Positions 32,736 through 42,815 of a stretch of 62,940 nucleotides of DNA are shown piece after piece. Numbering within the stretch: the stretch's first letter is position 1; every line of letters begins with the position of its first letter. Both the position numbers and the translations under genes were made by a program. The notes under the pieces were generated by a model, which was not told where the DNA came from, did no database searches, and was given only the letters and a program-made list of their open reading frames with translations. The stretch spans positions 1-62,940 of the forward strand of contig NZ_MUXU01000049.1 of NCBI RefSeq assembly GCF_002014985.1, in the 5' to 3' direction. The stretch is from Moraxella caviae. Lineage in GTDB: Bacteria > Pseudomonadota > Gammaproteobacteria > Pseudomonadales > Moraxellaceae.

Positions 32736-33812
32736 TTACTGTGCTTGGCGTTTGTTATATTGTACCGAATTATACACCGACAGCGCAATGAACGCCACGC
32801 CAATCAAGCCTGTGATAATCTCTGGCACATGAAATTTGGTAGACAGCAGCATGATAATCGCCAGCGCACCAATCGCATAATGCGCACCGTGTTCTAAGTA
32901 CACAAACTCGCTTAGCGTACCTTTGTCCACCAAATAAATGGTCATAGAACGCACAAACATCGCACCGATGGCAAGACCAATCATGATGATAATCACGTCA
33001 TTGGTGATGGCAAACGCACCAATCACCCCATCAAAACTAAAAGACGCGTCCAGCACTTCTAGGTATAAAAAGCCTGCCACACCACCTTTTAAAATCGTTG
33101 GTGATACGCCTGCGGTGTTGGTGATTGGCTTACCGTTTGCGTCCAGCACTTCTTCGTCATCGTCATCGCTTTCACCTTCAAGCAATGCCGACACCACGCT
33201 GACGCCCAAATACACCAAAATCCCCCAAATGCCCGCCACCAGCACCACGCCTTGCTTGGCTTCATCAACCCAAGTCATTGACAACATCAACACAAGCAGC
33301 GCCACAAACACGCTCATTGCGTCCACCTTGCTAAAACGCACCAAGCGCGCTTCTAGCCAAGTAAACCAATGCACGTCCTTATCACCAAACATGAATTTTA
33401 GGAACACCAAAAGCAAGAACATACCACCAAAGGCAGAAATTTCCGCATGGTGTGCATTCAAATGCTCGGCATATTGCGTAGGATTGGTGAGCGCTAGGTT
33501 GATGACTTCCATCATGCCAAGATTTGCCGTAACCGCCACGATGACGATTGGGAATACCAAACGCATACCAAAAACAGCAATCAAAATCCCCACCGTCAAA
33601 AAGATTTTTTTCCAAAAAGCATTCCAGCCTTTTAAAATGGACGCATTCACCACCGCATTATCAAAGGACAGTGAAATTTCCATGATGGCAAGAATCGCCG
33701 TTACGCCAAGTGCCATCAGCATTGCCGACACGCCGCCGTGAGAATAGCCCCACCACGCCGCACCGATTAGGCAGATGATGGTAAAAATAATATCAAATAA
33801 AAAATGTCGCAT
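32736..33812 (-). CDS. DUF475 family (TerC-like) membrane protein
   Basis: The 358-aa product has eight or nine hydrophobic segments. It contains the TerC-superfamily acidic membrane motifs, MEISLSFDNAVVNASIL near residues 44-60 and LEVLDASFSFDGVIGAFAIT in the second half, which match DUF475 (relative of TerC). A soluble acidic loop (GESDDDDEEVLDANG) lies about two thirds along. TerC-type proteins are linked to metal homeostasis and tellurite resistance. For this subgroup the substrate is unknown. The gene stands alone, with tRNA-Leu upstream. Confidence 0.8.
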   Translation of the reverse strand: MRHFLFDIIFTIICLIGAAWWGYSHGGVSAMLMALGVTAILAIMEISLSFDNAVVNASILKGWNAFWKKIFLTVGILIAVFGMRLVFPIVIVAVTANLGMMEVINLALTNPTQYAEHLNAHHAEISAFGGMFLLLVFLKFMFGDKDVHWFTWLEARLVRFSKVDAMSVFVALLVLMLSMTWVDEAKQGVVLVAGIWGILVYLGVSVVSALLEGESDDDDEEVLDANGKPITNTAGVSPTILKGGVAGFLYLEVLDASFSFDGVIGAFAITNDVIIIMIGLAIGAMFVRSMTIYLVDKGTLSEFVYLEHGAHYAIGALAIIMLLSTKFHVPEIITGLIGVAFIALSVYNSVQYNKRQAQ

Positions 33813-33856
33813 GGTATCACGCAGAATGATTTTGAGTTGTCATAAAAAGCAAACAT

Positions 33857-33894
33857 AAAAAAACCAACGACCGCTAAGTCATTGGCTCTTTTTT
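33857..33894 (-). terminator. Terminator of tRNA-Leu
   Basis: AAAACCAACGA/TCATTGGCTCTTTT-type imperfect stem has T-runs on both flanks. It lies immediately after the tRNA on the minus strand. Confidence 0.65.
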
Positions 33895-33899
33895 AAATA

Positions 33900-33984
33900 T
33901 GGTGGGGACGGAGAGACTCGAACTCTCACACCTCGCGGCGCCAGAACCTAAATCTGGTGCGTCTACCAATTTCGCCACGTCCCC
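33900..33984 (-). tRNA. tRNA-Leu (anticodon TAG)
   Basis: The 85-base class II tRNA has acceptor GGGGACG/CGTCCCC, D-loop AAATTGGTAGAC, anticodon stem CCAGA/TCTGG with loop TTTAGGT (anticodon TAG), a long variable arm, T-loop TTCGAGT and encoded ACCA. Confidence 0.97.
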
Positions 33985-34286
33985 AAGTTTTTTAGCTCAA
34001 CCTGCAATCTTAATTGCTGTGCGGTTGATGGGGTGCATTATACACCCTTTTTAAAATTTGGCAAGCGTTTTTTGTAAAAATTTTAAAATTTTTCGTCATT
34101 TTCGCAAAATTTTGCCAAAATTGGGTAAATTTTACAAAAACTTGGGTGAAATTTAGGAAAATTGGCGAAATTTGATGGCTTGTCAGCACATCAAACCCGC
34201 CAAATCGCCCTGCCATTCTTTTTTCTGATGATTGTTTCACCTAATAGTTTTTGCCCAGCTATTTTTCAGTCAGTCATTTCGTCCAA
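33985..34286. other. AT-rich region upstream of tRNA-Leu
   Basis: The 302 bases hold the tRNA promoter and a run of A/T-rich blocks with related TTTTGTAAAATTT/AAATTTTACAAAA arms (near 34071 and 34126). There is no gene that I can support. Confidence 0.45.
34037..34064 (-). promoter_or_regulatory. Promoter of tRNA-Leu
   Basis: On the minus strand, TTGCCA (34059-34064), a 16-base spacer and TATAAT (34037-34042) lie 52 bases before the tRNA. Confidence 0.7.
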
Positions 34287-36137
34287 TTATTTCGCCTTAT
34301 AGCAAAACATCTCGCCTGCGCTTGTCAGCATCTCAAAAATAGACAAATCAATGCGGCGTGCATAGTTGATGTCGTTCATCAAAGACGAAACGTGTAAGTT
34401 GTCCAATTCATCATCACGCAATCTTTGTAGCAAGCGATGGCGCATGGCTTCAGTGCGTTCAATATGCGTGCTAAATTCATCAATGTGCTTATGCCAATTA
34501 TTTGAATCCAGTGCCAAATTACCCGCCTGCGACAAATACGCCAGCGACCCAAAGGTATGCGCACGCAATTCGCTGTATTCGCCATACACCACGCTCGCTT
34601 CATCAGCCAGCGCATGACTCATGTTCTTTTGCAAATGCTTGCCGTCTTTGACCATACCCATCATGGCAAACGCCACCATGTGAATGGCGGTCAGCTCATC
34701 GCTGCGGCTGTCGGCTTCGTCCACGTCCATTTTACTGGTGAAATCCAAAATCTCGCCATACAAAGGCTTGATTTGCCATTCGTACAACGCCTGCACATCA
34801 AGCTCCAGCGGCAGTTTTGGCTTGGGCAAGGTGTCGGTTTTTTGGTGCAAGGCGCTCGTTGGCACAAAAATGGCGTGGCACATCACTTCCATGCTCAGCG
34901 TGGATAAATGGCGAATTTCTTTTGACACCGCACGCATGGCAATGTCGCTTGACAGCAGCGCATTGGCGTCTAAGTGGCGTGGCAACACCGCTTGTGAGCC
35001 ATCAGGCAGCAAGGCAATGTTACTTTTGTCTGGCAAAATACGCACCAAAAGCGCCGCCAATCGCTCTTGCCAACGCCAAAACGCCATCACACCCACGATA
35101 TTAAACAGCGAATGAAACAGCGCAAGCTGCATCAGCACCGACATATTCGTCATCTTGGCAATCCACGCCACCAGCGCGGTAAACGGCAGCCACAGCACAA
35201 AAGACAGTAATGCTGTAACCGCATTAAAAAACAAATGCACCAGCGCCAAACGCTGCCCAGAACGCTCGCTGCCAATCATGCCCATGATGGCGGTCGTGGC
35301 AGACGAACCAAGATTTGAACCCACGGCAATGGCAAAGCCTTGCGTGATGGTGATTTGCGAACTTGCCAACGCCGCCAACGTCAAAATCAGCGTGGCGTGC
35401 GATGATTGCAACACGCAAGTAAGTAAAAATCCCACGCCTGCAAAAATCAAAACTTGCGTTGCGCCATCAAATTGCAAAGACGCAAAATCAATCTGCTCAC
35501 CAAAACCACCAAAACCCGCCTTGATGGCGTCAATACCCAGAAAAATCAGCGCCACACCAATCAAAATGCGCCCAATCGCCTTGGCTTGACCGCCAAAAAA
35601 TCCCACCAGCACGCCAAACACCAGCATAGGAATGGCAATCGGACTTAAGCTCACGCTCTGCCCTGCCAAAGCCAGTAGCCAAATGCCTGTGGTCGCCCCC
35701 AAATTCGTACCAAAAATGATGGCAATGCCGCCAGCCAGCGTAATCATGCCCGTGCTTAAAAAGGCGATGGTCAAAAGCGACACCAGCGTACTGGACTGCA
35801 GCACAAAAGTTGAGCCAATGCCAAACAAAAATCCCTTAAACGGCGTGGCGGTACTTTTACTCATCAACCGCTCAAGCGTACCGCCTGCCGCGCTGTGCAG
35901 CCCCTCTTCAATGCACTGCATACCAAACAAAAACAGCGCCAAGCCATAACACAGCGCAAGCCACGCCTCGCTGTACCAAAACGAAAAGCCCAGCCCAATG
36001 GCGAACAGTGGCAAAACCAGATAATTTAAATAGCGTTTGGTGTGATTGGCAAAATTCATGGCAGGCTCAAAATGCGCCTTTTGCGTCAAATCGGCAAGCG
36101 GGCGCAACGTTGTCATCAAATTGTCATAAAAAGACAA
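34287..36137 (-). CDS. Na+/phosphate symporter family protein (Na/Pi cotransporter II type)
   Basis: The 616-aa product has the two inverted Na/Pi-cotransporter repeats in the membrane part (about residues 45-360), including GSTFVLQSSTLVSLLTIAF and the related LTCVLQSSHATLILTLAALA (the QSS motifs). A cytosolic PhoU-like helical tail covers residues of about 400-616. Such proteins may take up phosphate with sodium. The predicted first codon is TTG at 36137; an ATG at 36116 is equally possible, and neither has a convincing ribosome site. Confidence 0.85.
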   Translation of the reverse strand: MSFYDNLMTTLRPLADLTQKAHFEPAMNFANHTKRYLNYLVLPLFAIGLGFSFWYSEAWLALCYGLALFLFGMQCIEEGLHSAAGGTLERLMSKSTATPFKGFLFGIGSTFVLQSSTLVSLLTIAFLSTGMITLAGGIAIIFGTNLGATTGIWLLALAGQSVSLSPIAIPMLVFGVLVGFFGGQAKAIGRILIGVALIFLGIDAIKAGFGGFGEQIDFASLQFDGATQVLIFAGVGFLLTCVLQSSHATLILTLAALASSQITITQGFAIAVGSNLGSSATTAIMGMIGSERSGQRLALVHLFFNAVTALLSFVLWLPFTALVAWIAKMTNMSVLMQLALFHSLFNIVGVMAFWRWQERLAALLVRILPDKSNIALLPDGSQAVLPRHLDANALLSSDIAMRAVSKEIRHLSTLSMEVMCHAIFVPTSALHQKTDTLPKPKLPLELDVQALYEWQIKPLYGEILDFTSKMDVDEADSRSDELTAIHMVAFAMMGMVKDGKHLQKNMSHALADEASVVYGEYSELRAHTFGSLAYLSQAGNLALDSNNWHKHIDEFSTHIERTEAMRHRLLQRLRDDELDNLHVSSLMNDINYARRIDLSIFEMLTSAGEMFCYKAK

Positions 36138-36263
36138 TTATCATATCACGTTTGCTTTTTTGTACAAGCCATCATTGTAAATTATGCTCAAATCAACGTC
36201 GCTTGACTGTCGTTAATTATCATTTAATTGTCGTTTCATTACCCTAATTTTATCTACAAACAA

Positions 36264-36293
36264 AAAACGCCTTTGCGAATACAAAGGCGTTTT
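36264..36293 (-). terminator. Terminator of fpr
   Basis: AAAACGCCTTTG/CAAAGGCGTTTT arms (12 bases, perfect) surround a short loop, just after the fpr stop. Confidence 0.85.
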
Positions 36294-36341
36294 ATAAAAG
36301 CGAAAACATTTGCTAAAAATATGTTTGTAACAACTTATCAA

Positions 36342-37142
36342 TCACCAATAATTTTCCACGGCGATGTTGCCCACGCTACGGCGATTCATGGTTAAGCCTT
36401 TGTTTTTTAAGGCTTCTTTGGTGTCGTTTACCATATCAGGATTACCACACAGCATGACGTGCGATGTCGCTGGATTAAGCGTCAAACCTGCCGCACGCTC
36501 AAGCGCACCATCAGCAATCAGCGCAGGCAAACGTGCACCCAAGCAATTTTCCACCGCTTCACGAGTAACGATTGGCACGAATTTAAACTTGGCAGGATTA
36601 TCCACGAGCATACCAAAATCCTTGGCAAGCGCATTGATTTTATCCAAATAAGCCAGCTCCGCCTGCGTGCGTGCGCTGTATGCCAGCACGATGGAATCGT
36701 AATTTTGCCATGCGCTCAAATCCTGCAAAATGGACAAAAACGGCGCAAGTCCTGTCCCTGTAGCAAGCAGCCACAAATCCTGCGGCGCTGGCTCTTGATA
36801 GCGAGACAATGTCAAAAAGCCAAACGGCTCAGGGTTTAAATACAGCACATCGCCCACTTGCAAATGCTGCAGCTGACTGGTGAACGCCCCATCAGGCACC
36901 ACCACCGAAAAAAACTCCAAAAACTCATCATAAGGCGACGACACCACCGAATAGGCACGAAAAATCCGCTCATCGGCAGCGTTTGGCGTGGCGGCAAGCT
37001 CGCTGGGATTGACACCCAAGCGCACAAATTGCCCTGCTTCAAAGCGAAATCCGTCAGGACGCGTGGTACGAAAACTAAATAGCGTTGGCGAATGTACGGT
37101 TTTTGACAGCACAGTGATGGAATAAGCGTTAGCGTCTGACAT
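36342..37142 (-). CDS. fpr: Ferredoxin/flavodoxin--NADP reductase
   Basis: Fpr moves electrons between NADPH and ferredoxin or flavodoxin in the cytoplasm, with FAD. The 266-aa product has the FAD-binding block FRAYSVVSSPYDEFLEFFSV (RxYS motif). The NADP-binding motif ATGTGLAPFLSIL is near residues 125-140, MLCGNPDMV lies further on, and the end VGNIAVENYW is typical of the bacterial (not plastid) type with an aromatic C-terminus. Single gene with its own terminator. Confidence 0.93.
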   Translation of the reverse strand: MSDANAYSITVLSKTVHSPTLFSFRTTRPDGFRFEAGQFVRLGVNPSELAATPNAADERIFRAYSVVSSPYDEFLEFFSVVVPDGAFTSQLQHLQVGDVLYLNPEPFGFLTLSRYQEPAPQDLWLLATGTGLAPFLSILQDLSAWQNYDSIVLAYSARTQAELAYLDKINALAKDFGMLVDNPAKFKFVPIVTREAVENCLGARLPALIADGALERAAGLTLNPATSHVMLCGNPDMVNDTKEALKNKGLTMNRRSVGNIAVENYW

Positions 37143-37465
37143 GAGATTTCTCGGTTTGAGTTGGATTGGTTAAGTTAGTGAAGGCGTTTTATTTTAGTGA
37201 ATGGCTTTCGCTGGTTTAAAACTTTCATTTATATATAAAGCCAGCCACCCAAAATGCAAGTCTTTTGATGAAAGTTTCGCAAGTGGCATGATTGATGATG
37301 GTAAGATTTGGCGATTGGTGAATTGGGTTTAAATTGAATTGAGCTTAAATTAAATTGATAGCTTGCAAAATCAAACAACTTTTCTCACAAATTTGCTCAC
37401 AAACCAACGAAAAACGCTTGGCAATTTTACCAAGCGTTTTATCATTTTTTGCAAAACAGCTGACG
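37143..37465. other. Intergenic region between nuoN and fpr
   Basis: This 323-base region has the nuo terminator near its left end and presumably the fpr promoter. No gene seen. Confidence 0.5.
37411..37440 (-). terminator. Terminator of the nuo operon
   Basis: AAAACGCTTGG/CCAAGCGTTTT arms (11 bases) lie 25 bases after the nuoN stop. No other clear rho-independent terminator is seen within the operon. Confidence 0.85.
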
Positions 37466-38935
37466 CTAAGCAATGCTTGCCAAACCTGCCAGCGCAATCA
37501 GCCCATTTGGCAGCACGCCAAATAGCACAATCAGCACCGTTACCACAAACAGCATGATGCCGCCAGCCTTAATGCCCCATTGGTCGTGTGCGTCAAATTC
37601 TAGGTGCGCTTTTGGTTTTTGGTACAGCTGCACCAGCACACGCAAATAATACGCCAAGCCAATCGCACTGCCCAAAATAATCAACAGCGCCGCCCAAAAA
37701 CGCATACCCTGCACTGAAGTCAAAATCACCACAAACTTAGTCATAAAGCCAGCGGTCAGCGGAATGCCCGCCAAAGACAGCAGCATCACGGTCAAAATCC
37801 CCGTCAGCACAGGTCTGCGCCAAAACAGCCCTTGATAAAAGCGCAAATCGTCCGCTTCGCCGCTCACAGACGTATGCCCACGCTCACGGTACGGGCTGGA
37901 CATCAGCGTAATCACGCCAAACGCACCGATAGAAGTCAGCGCATACACCGCCATGTACATACTTGCCACGCCAGTGCTGGCTGCACCCACCGACAAAAGC
38001 GGCACCAGCGCATAGCCAATGTGCGCCACCGATGAAAAAGCAAGCAGGCGTTTTAGGTTGGTTTGGCGCAGTGCCAAGACGTTACCCAGCACGATAGACG
38101 CCACAACCACCACAATCAGCACCGCATTAAATGCCGTCAGCGCAGGAATGGCGCTCGTTGCCAAAAAGCGCAAAGCCAGCGCCATCATGGCAACCTTACT
38201 CACGCTTGCCAAAAATGCCGCCACTGGTGCAGGCGCACCTTCGTACACATCAGACACCCACGCATGAAATGGCGCAGCAGACAGCTTAAAGGCAATGGCG
38301 GCAAACATCATCACCGCACCTAAGACAAACAATGGCGTGATTTGCCCTGAGCCTAAAATGCGTGCAAAATCAGCAAATTGCAGCGTGCCTACGTCCGCAA
38401 AAATAAACGCCATGCCCATCAGCAAAGTTGCCGAAGCAGCCGCCGACAGCACCAGATATTTTAGTCCAGCTTCCAGCGAACGACTGCGCAAAAAGGTATA
38501 AGCAAGCATGCCATACATCGGCACCGACAGCAGCTCAAGCGCCATAAAAAACGCCGCCAAATGCTGTGCGCTGGTCATCAAAAGTGCGCCCAAAGTGGCA
38601 ATCAGCATGAGCAAATACAGCTCGTCTTTATTGTCCTTAAGCGTACCAAAATAGCCATAAGACAGCGTACAGCACGCCAATGCCGCAATCAGCACGACAA
38701 TCATATTAAACAGCGCAAAGCCATCTACCACAAACAGCGGATTTGGCACGACAGGCACATTGCCCAAAAACAGCAGCAAACTTGCCAATAAAGCAGCGTT
38801 TAAGCCAATCACTGACAGCGTTGCCGTCCAAAAATGCGAGCGCTTAGTGGCGATGGCAAGCATCACCACAAGTGCTGTGATTGCCACCACGACCATCGGT
38901 GCAAGTGGCAAGTAAACCAACAACCAAGAATTCAT
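37466..38935 (-). CDS. nuoN: NADH-quinone oxidoreductase subunit N
   Basis: This is one of three antiporter-like membrane subunits of complex I, taking part in proton pumping. The 489-aa product has about 14 membrane helices and the conserved block YLVLSAAASATLLMGMAFI, then KLSAAPFHAWVSDVYEGAP (conserved Lys and His-Trp) and LLAFSSVAHIGYALVPL. Its ATG follows the nuoM stop with no gap (TAA-ATG), so translation is coupled. It is the last gene of the operon. Confidence 0.95.
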   Translation of the reverse strand: MNSWLLVYLPLAPMVVVAITALVVMLAIATKRSHFWTATLSVIGLNAALLASLLLFLGNVPVVPNPLFVVDGFALFNMIVVLIAALACCTLSYGYFGTLKDNKDELYLLMLIATLGALLMTSAQHLAAFFMALELLSVPMYGMLAYTFLRSRSLEAGLKYLVLSAAASATLLMGMAFIFADVGTLQFADFARILGSGQITPLFVLGAVMMFAAIAFKLSAAPFHAWVSDVYEGAPAPVAAFLASVSKVAMMALALRFLATSAIPALTAFNAVLIVVVVASIVLGNVLALRQTNLKRLLAFSSVAHIGYALVPLLSVGAASTGVASMYMAVYALTSIGAFGVITLMSSPYRERGHTSVSGEADDLRFYQGLFWRRPVLTGILTVMLLSLAGIPLTAGFMTKFVVILTSVQGMRFWAALLIILGSAIGLAYYLRVLVQLYQKPKAHLEFDAHDQWGIKAGGIMLFVVTVLIVLFGVLPNGLIALAGLASIA

Positions 38936-40546
38936 TTACTGACCCCCTGCAAGATGTGAATGCGTTTGGTGAGCGTGTGCGTGTTCGGCAACGATGGGCG
39001 CATGATAAGACGACTCAATCCACGCCATCGCGTCATGCGACACATCAAGCGCAGGCTGCGGATACAGCCCCAGCCAAACAAGCCCTACCGCCAAAGACAC
39101 GAGCAACACCAGCTCACGCTTGCCCAAATCGTGCAATCTGCCGCCGTTTTGCTCCGCCAAGGCTTTACTTGTGTTTTCGCCAAACAGCGCTTGATAAATC
39201 AAAATCAGCGAATACAAACCACCAAAAACCAAACTTGCCGCCGCAAGCACGGTAAACACAGGAAACTTAGCAAAAGCGCCCAGCATGATTAGGATTTCGC
39301 CAATGAAGTTGCCCGTGCCGGGAATGCCCAAAAGTGCCGCGCAAAAGAACATAAGCAGCGGTGCAAAATAGCGAAACTGCCCCCACATACCGCCCATTTT
39401 TGTCAAATCGCGCGTGTGTAGACGCTCGTACATCTGCCCTGCCATGATAAACAGCGCCGCACTGGATAAACCATGCGCCAGCATTTGAATCATCAAACCT
39501 TGCAGCGACACCAAATTGCCTGCATAAATCGCCAGCAGCACAAAGCCCATGTGCGACACCGAAGTATAAGCAAGTAGGCGTTTCATGTCGGTTTGGGCAA
39601 ATGCCAAAAACGCACCGTAGAAAATACCAATCGCCCCAAGCGTCATGGCAATAGGCGCAAATTCTGCGGACGCATTTGGAAATAATGGCAATACAAAACG
39701 CAGCAAACCAAACGCCGCCGTTTTAATCAAAATACCTGCCAAGTCCACCGAACCTGCCGTTGGTGCTTGGGCGTGCGCATCTGGCAGCCAGCCGTGCAAT
39801 GGAAATACGGGCAATTTGACCGCAAAACCAATAAAAAAGCACAGCATGACGATAAATTCCCAGCCGCCAAGATCTGTTCCCAAAAGATGGTGATAATTAA
39901 AACTCAGCACGCCTGATTGCACATAATTCATCAGTACCAGCACCAAAATGCCAATCAGCATGATAAGTCCTGACGCTTGGGTGTAGATAAAAAACTTGGT
40001 CGCAGCGTATTCTTTGGTTCTGCCACCTTCGGCATTATGCCCCCACAGCGCAATCAAAAAGTAGATTGGCAAAAGCATCAGTTCCCAAAAGAAAAAGAAC
40101 AAGAACAAATCAATCGCTAAAAATACACCGATCACGCCGCCCAGCGACCACAGCAGATTTAGGTGGAAAAATCCCACACGGCGTTGAATTTCGCCCCATG
40201 AGCAAGCCACCGCCATGATACCCAAAAATGCCGTCAATGCAATCATCAAAAGCGACAAACCGTCCATCGCCAGATGAAATTCAATGCCCAACAAAGGAAT
40301 CCACGGCACGCTAAATTCAGCCGCCCAAGGCACATTATCCGCGCCAGCATTTTGGGTGGCCAGCCAAGTATTAAACTCATTGCCCTGCCACAGCACCAAA
40401 GTCAGCGCAAAAGTAGCAATCATGCCCAAAAGCGCAATCCAGCGTGGCAAACGATCGTCCGCCTTTTCAATCAGCCAACACAAAAAGCCTGTAATAAAAG
40501 GTATGGCAATCAGTGTCGGCAATATCCAGTTTTGTTCCATCATCAT
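38936..40546 (-). CDS. nuoM: NADH-quinone oxidoreductase subunit M
   Basis: The second antiporter-like membrane subunit. The 536-aa product shows the conserved Glu of helix 5 in FFFFWELMLLPIYFLIALWG and the Lys/His segment KLPVFPLHGWLPDAHAQAPT. LLAYTSVSHMGFVLLAI is also present, as in all NuoM. The C-terminus is His-rich (HAHAHQTHSHLAGG), an extra that could bind metal. The start is one of three consecutive ATG codons near 40546; the nuoL stop is one base upstream. Confidence 0.95.
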   Translation of the reverse strand: MMMEQNWILPTLIAIPFITGFLCWLIEKADDRLPRWIALLGMIATFALTLVLWQGNEFNTWLATQNAGADNVPWAAEFSVPWIPLLGIEFHLAMDGLSLLMIALTAFLGIMAVACSWGEIQRRVGFFHLNLLWSLGGVIGVFLAIDLFLFFFFWELMLLPIYFLIALWGHNAEGGRTKEYAATKFFIYTQASGLIMLIGILVLVLMNYVQSGVLSFNYHHLLGTDLGGWEFIVMLCFFIGFAVKLPVFPLHGWLPDAHAQAPTAGSVDLAGILIKTAAFGLLRFVLPLFPNASAEFAPIAMTLGAIGIFYGAFLAFAQTDMKRLLAYTSVSHMGFVLLAIYAGNLVSLQGLMIQMLAHGLSSAALFIMAGQMYERLHTRDLTKMGGMWGQFRYFAPLLMFFCAALLGIPGTGNFIGEILIMLGAFAKFPVFTVLAAASLVFGGLYSLILIYQALFGENTSKALAEQNGGRLHDLGKRELVLLVSLAVGLVWLGLYPQPALDVSHDAMAWIESSYHAPIVAEHAHAHQTHSHLAGGQ

Positions 40547-40547
40547 C

Positions 40548-42419
40548 TTATCCCACCATCACCATTGCCAAGATTAAAATCAATGCCAAGCCCACGCCAA
40601 AACTGATGGCGTGCGTGCGCAAAAGCCCAGTTTGCGTCTTGGCAAAAAGTTTATTTGCCGCCAAAGCAACTACCCCAAACACACCCATGAGTAAATCCAC
40701 AGGGTCTTTTTTGAGCGCTTTTGTCAGCATGATGAACGGTTTTACGAACAAAAAATCATACAAAGCATCAAAGCCAAGCCCATGATGGCACCAATGCGTC
40801 ATCGCTGCGCCCACTTTGGTGTTGGTGAAACTTGCCACCAAACGGCCACCATTGATGGCGTACAAGAAAATTCCCACAAGCAAGCCTGCCGCCATAAACG
40901 CCATGGCGATGTACTCTGCCGTGTGCTTGGCTTCGGCATTGCCTGCAAGCTCTAATAATTGACCTGCGCCAAGTGGCAATACGCCATCTAAAGGCGGTGT
41001 GATGAGCGCGCCAACGCCCGTTGACAGCACCAAAAGCACCACCAAAGGCAGCCAATAAGACACGCCAGAAAGTTTTTCGGCATGGGTTTTTTCTTCGCCA
41101 AAAAAGGTCAGCCAAATCAAGCGAAAAGTATAAACAGACGTAATGAACGCGCCCACCACGCCAGCCCAAAACAGCGTCATAAAGCCAGCGGCATAACTTT
41201 CCCACAAAATCGCTTCTTTGGAATAAAAACCCACCGTTACGAACGGCAATGCCACCAAGGCACCGCCACCTACCACAAAGCAGGCGAACACCAGCGGAAT
41301 TTTCTTATAAAGTCCGCCCATTTTTAGGATATTTTGCTCATGATGCACAGAAATAATCACCGCACCAGACGCCAAGAACAGCAAGGCTTTAAAAAATGCG
41401 TGCGTCATCAAATGGAAAATCGCCAACTGCCAGCCGCCCACGCCCAGCGCAATGAACATATAGCCCAGCTGGCTCATGGTGGAATAGGCAAGCACACGCT
41501 TGATGTCGGTTTGTGCCAATGCGCAAAATCCTGCCACCAGCATAGACAGCGCACCAACGCCACCCACCCAATACACCAGCACGCTTGGCGTCAGCTCAAA
41601 CAAAGGATACATGCGCGCAATCAAATACACGCCAGCCGTTACCATCGTGGCGGCGTGAATCAATGCCGATACTGGCGTAGGCCCTGCCATTGCATCGGCA
41701 AGCCAAGTGTGCAACGGAATTTGCGCTGATTTACCCCACGCGCCCGCCACCAGCATCATGGCGCTTAGCACAGCGGTTGGATTATTTAGGCTAAATACTT
41801 CTGGCAAACGTGCGTTAATCTCGCTGATGTTTAGCGTGCCAAATTCACGGAACAGCAAAAACAGCCCAATCGCCAAAAACACATCGCCTACACGCGTTAC
41901 GGTAAATGCCTTGATGGCAGCGCGTCCGTTGGCACGGTTTTGATAATAAAAACCAATCAACAAATACGAGCAAATGCCCACGCCTTCCCAGCCAAGGTAC
42001 AAAAGCAGCAAATTATCCGCCTGCACCAGCAAAAGCATACTCGCCACAAACAGATTTAGATAGCTAAAAAAGCGTGCAAAACCTGCTTCACCACGCATAT
42101 ACCAAGACGCAAACAAGTGAATCAAAAAGCCCACGCCTGTAATAATGCCTGTCATCGTCAGCGTCAAGCCATCAAACGCCAAACCAAAATTTGGCGCAAA
42201 CTCGCCCACTTTAAGCCACGTCCACAGATTGATATGCACAAGCTCGCCAGCGTGATTACTCAAATAAGCCTTTGAGGCGATGGCGGCTGCCACTGCTGAC
42301 AGCAGCATACTGCCCACACCAATGATGGCGGCTGCCTTTTCAGACAGCTTGTCTCGCAAGGTTGCCAGCAGCAAAAATCCAATCAACGGACAAATAAACG
42401 TAAAAATTATCAGGTTCAT
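40548..42419 (-). CDS. nuoL: NADH-quinone oxidoreductase subunit L
   Basis: The distal antiporter-like subunit, whose long lateral helix braces the membrane arm. The 623-aa product includes LLLYLGWEGVGICSYLLIGF (conserved Glu), GAWGKSAQIPLHTWLADAMA (conserved Lys), and GPTPVSALIHAATMVTAGVY. The extended C-terminal helix is followed by a last membrane segment. The start is 3 bases after the nuoK stop. Confidence 0.96.
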   Translation of the reverse strand: MNLIIFTFICPLIGFLLLATLRDKLSEKAAAIIGVGSMLLSAVAAAIASKAYLSNHAGELVHINLWTWLKVGEFAPNFGLAFDGLTLTMTGIITGVGFLIHLFASWYMRGEAGFARFFSYLNLFVASMLLLVQADNLLLLYLGWEGVGICSYLLIGFYYQNRANGRAAIKAFTVTRVGDVFLAIGLFLLFREFGTLNISEINARLPEVFSLNNPTAVLSAMMLVAGAWGKSAQIPLHTWLADAMAGPTPVSALIHAATMVTAGVYLIARMYPLFELTPSVLVYWVGGVGALSMLVAGFCALAQTDIKRVLAYSTMSQLGYMFIALGVGGWQLAIFHLMTHAFFKALLFLASGAVIISVHHEQNILKMGGLYKKIPLVFACFVVGGGALVALPFVTVGFYSKEAILWESYAAGFMTLFWAGVVGAFITSVYTFRLIWLTFFGEEKTHAEKLSGVSYWLPLVVLLVLSTGVGALITPPLDGVLPLGAGQLLELAGNAEAKHTAEYIAMAFMAAGLLVGIFLYAINGGRLVASFTNTKVGAAMTHWCHHGLGFDALYDFLFVKPFIMLTKALKKDPVDLLMGVFGVVALAANKLFAKTQTGLLRTHAISFGVGLALILILAMVMVG

Positions 42420-42422
42420 CTT

Positions 42423-42815
42423 CTATCCTTTGAGTCGATTGGCTTGATTGACATCAAGATTTCTAAAGCGGTGGTAAAATTGGAGCAAAATCGCAAGACC
42501 AATCGCCGCTTCTGCCGCCGCCAATGTCAAAATAAAAATAAACATAATCTGCCCATCAGGCACGCCCCACAGACTGCCGCCAATCACAAAGGCGAGTGCC
42601 GCTGCGTTCATCATAATCTCAAGACTCATGAGCATAAATAGCACGTTGCGTCTTGCCATCACGCCCACAAGCCCAATCACAAATAAGATGGCAGCAAGCG
42701 TCAAAGCGTGCGCAGCAGGAATGCCCAGCGAAGTCAGCTGACCTGTCATCTGCGCGCCCGCCTGCCCCACTTGTGCAGACGCATTGGTCAAAATATCATG
42801 GTGCAAATTTGCCAT
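42423..42815 (-). CDS. nuoK: NADH-quinone oxidoreductase subunit K
   Basis: A small three-helix membrane subunit with two conserved membrane glutamates, seen in [15 protein letters not shown] and [22 protein letters not shown]. Typical NuoK is about 100 aa; this one is 130 because of about 28 extra N-terminal residues ([19 protein letters not shown]...). The extension looks real: AGGGGG lies seven bases before the ATG at 42815, which overlaps the nuoJ stop by one base (TGATG). Internal ATG codons near 42749 have no such site. Confidence 0.92.
   Translation of the reverse strand: MANLHHDILTNASAQVGQAGAQMTGQLTSLGIPAAHALTLAAILFVIGLVGVMARRNVLFMLMSLEIMMNAAALAFVIGGSLWGVPDGQIMFIFILTLAAAEAAIGLAILLQFYHRFRNLDVNQANRLKG

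Noticed and set aside
33071..34141. Riboswitch upstream of the DUF475 (TerC-like) gene
   Set aside because: TerC-type genes can have metal-sensing riboswitches, but the upstream region is occupied by tRNA-Leu and its terminator within 90 bases of the start, with no matching structure.
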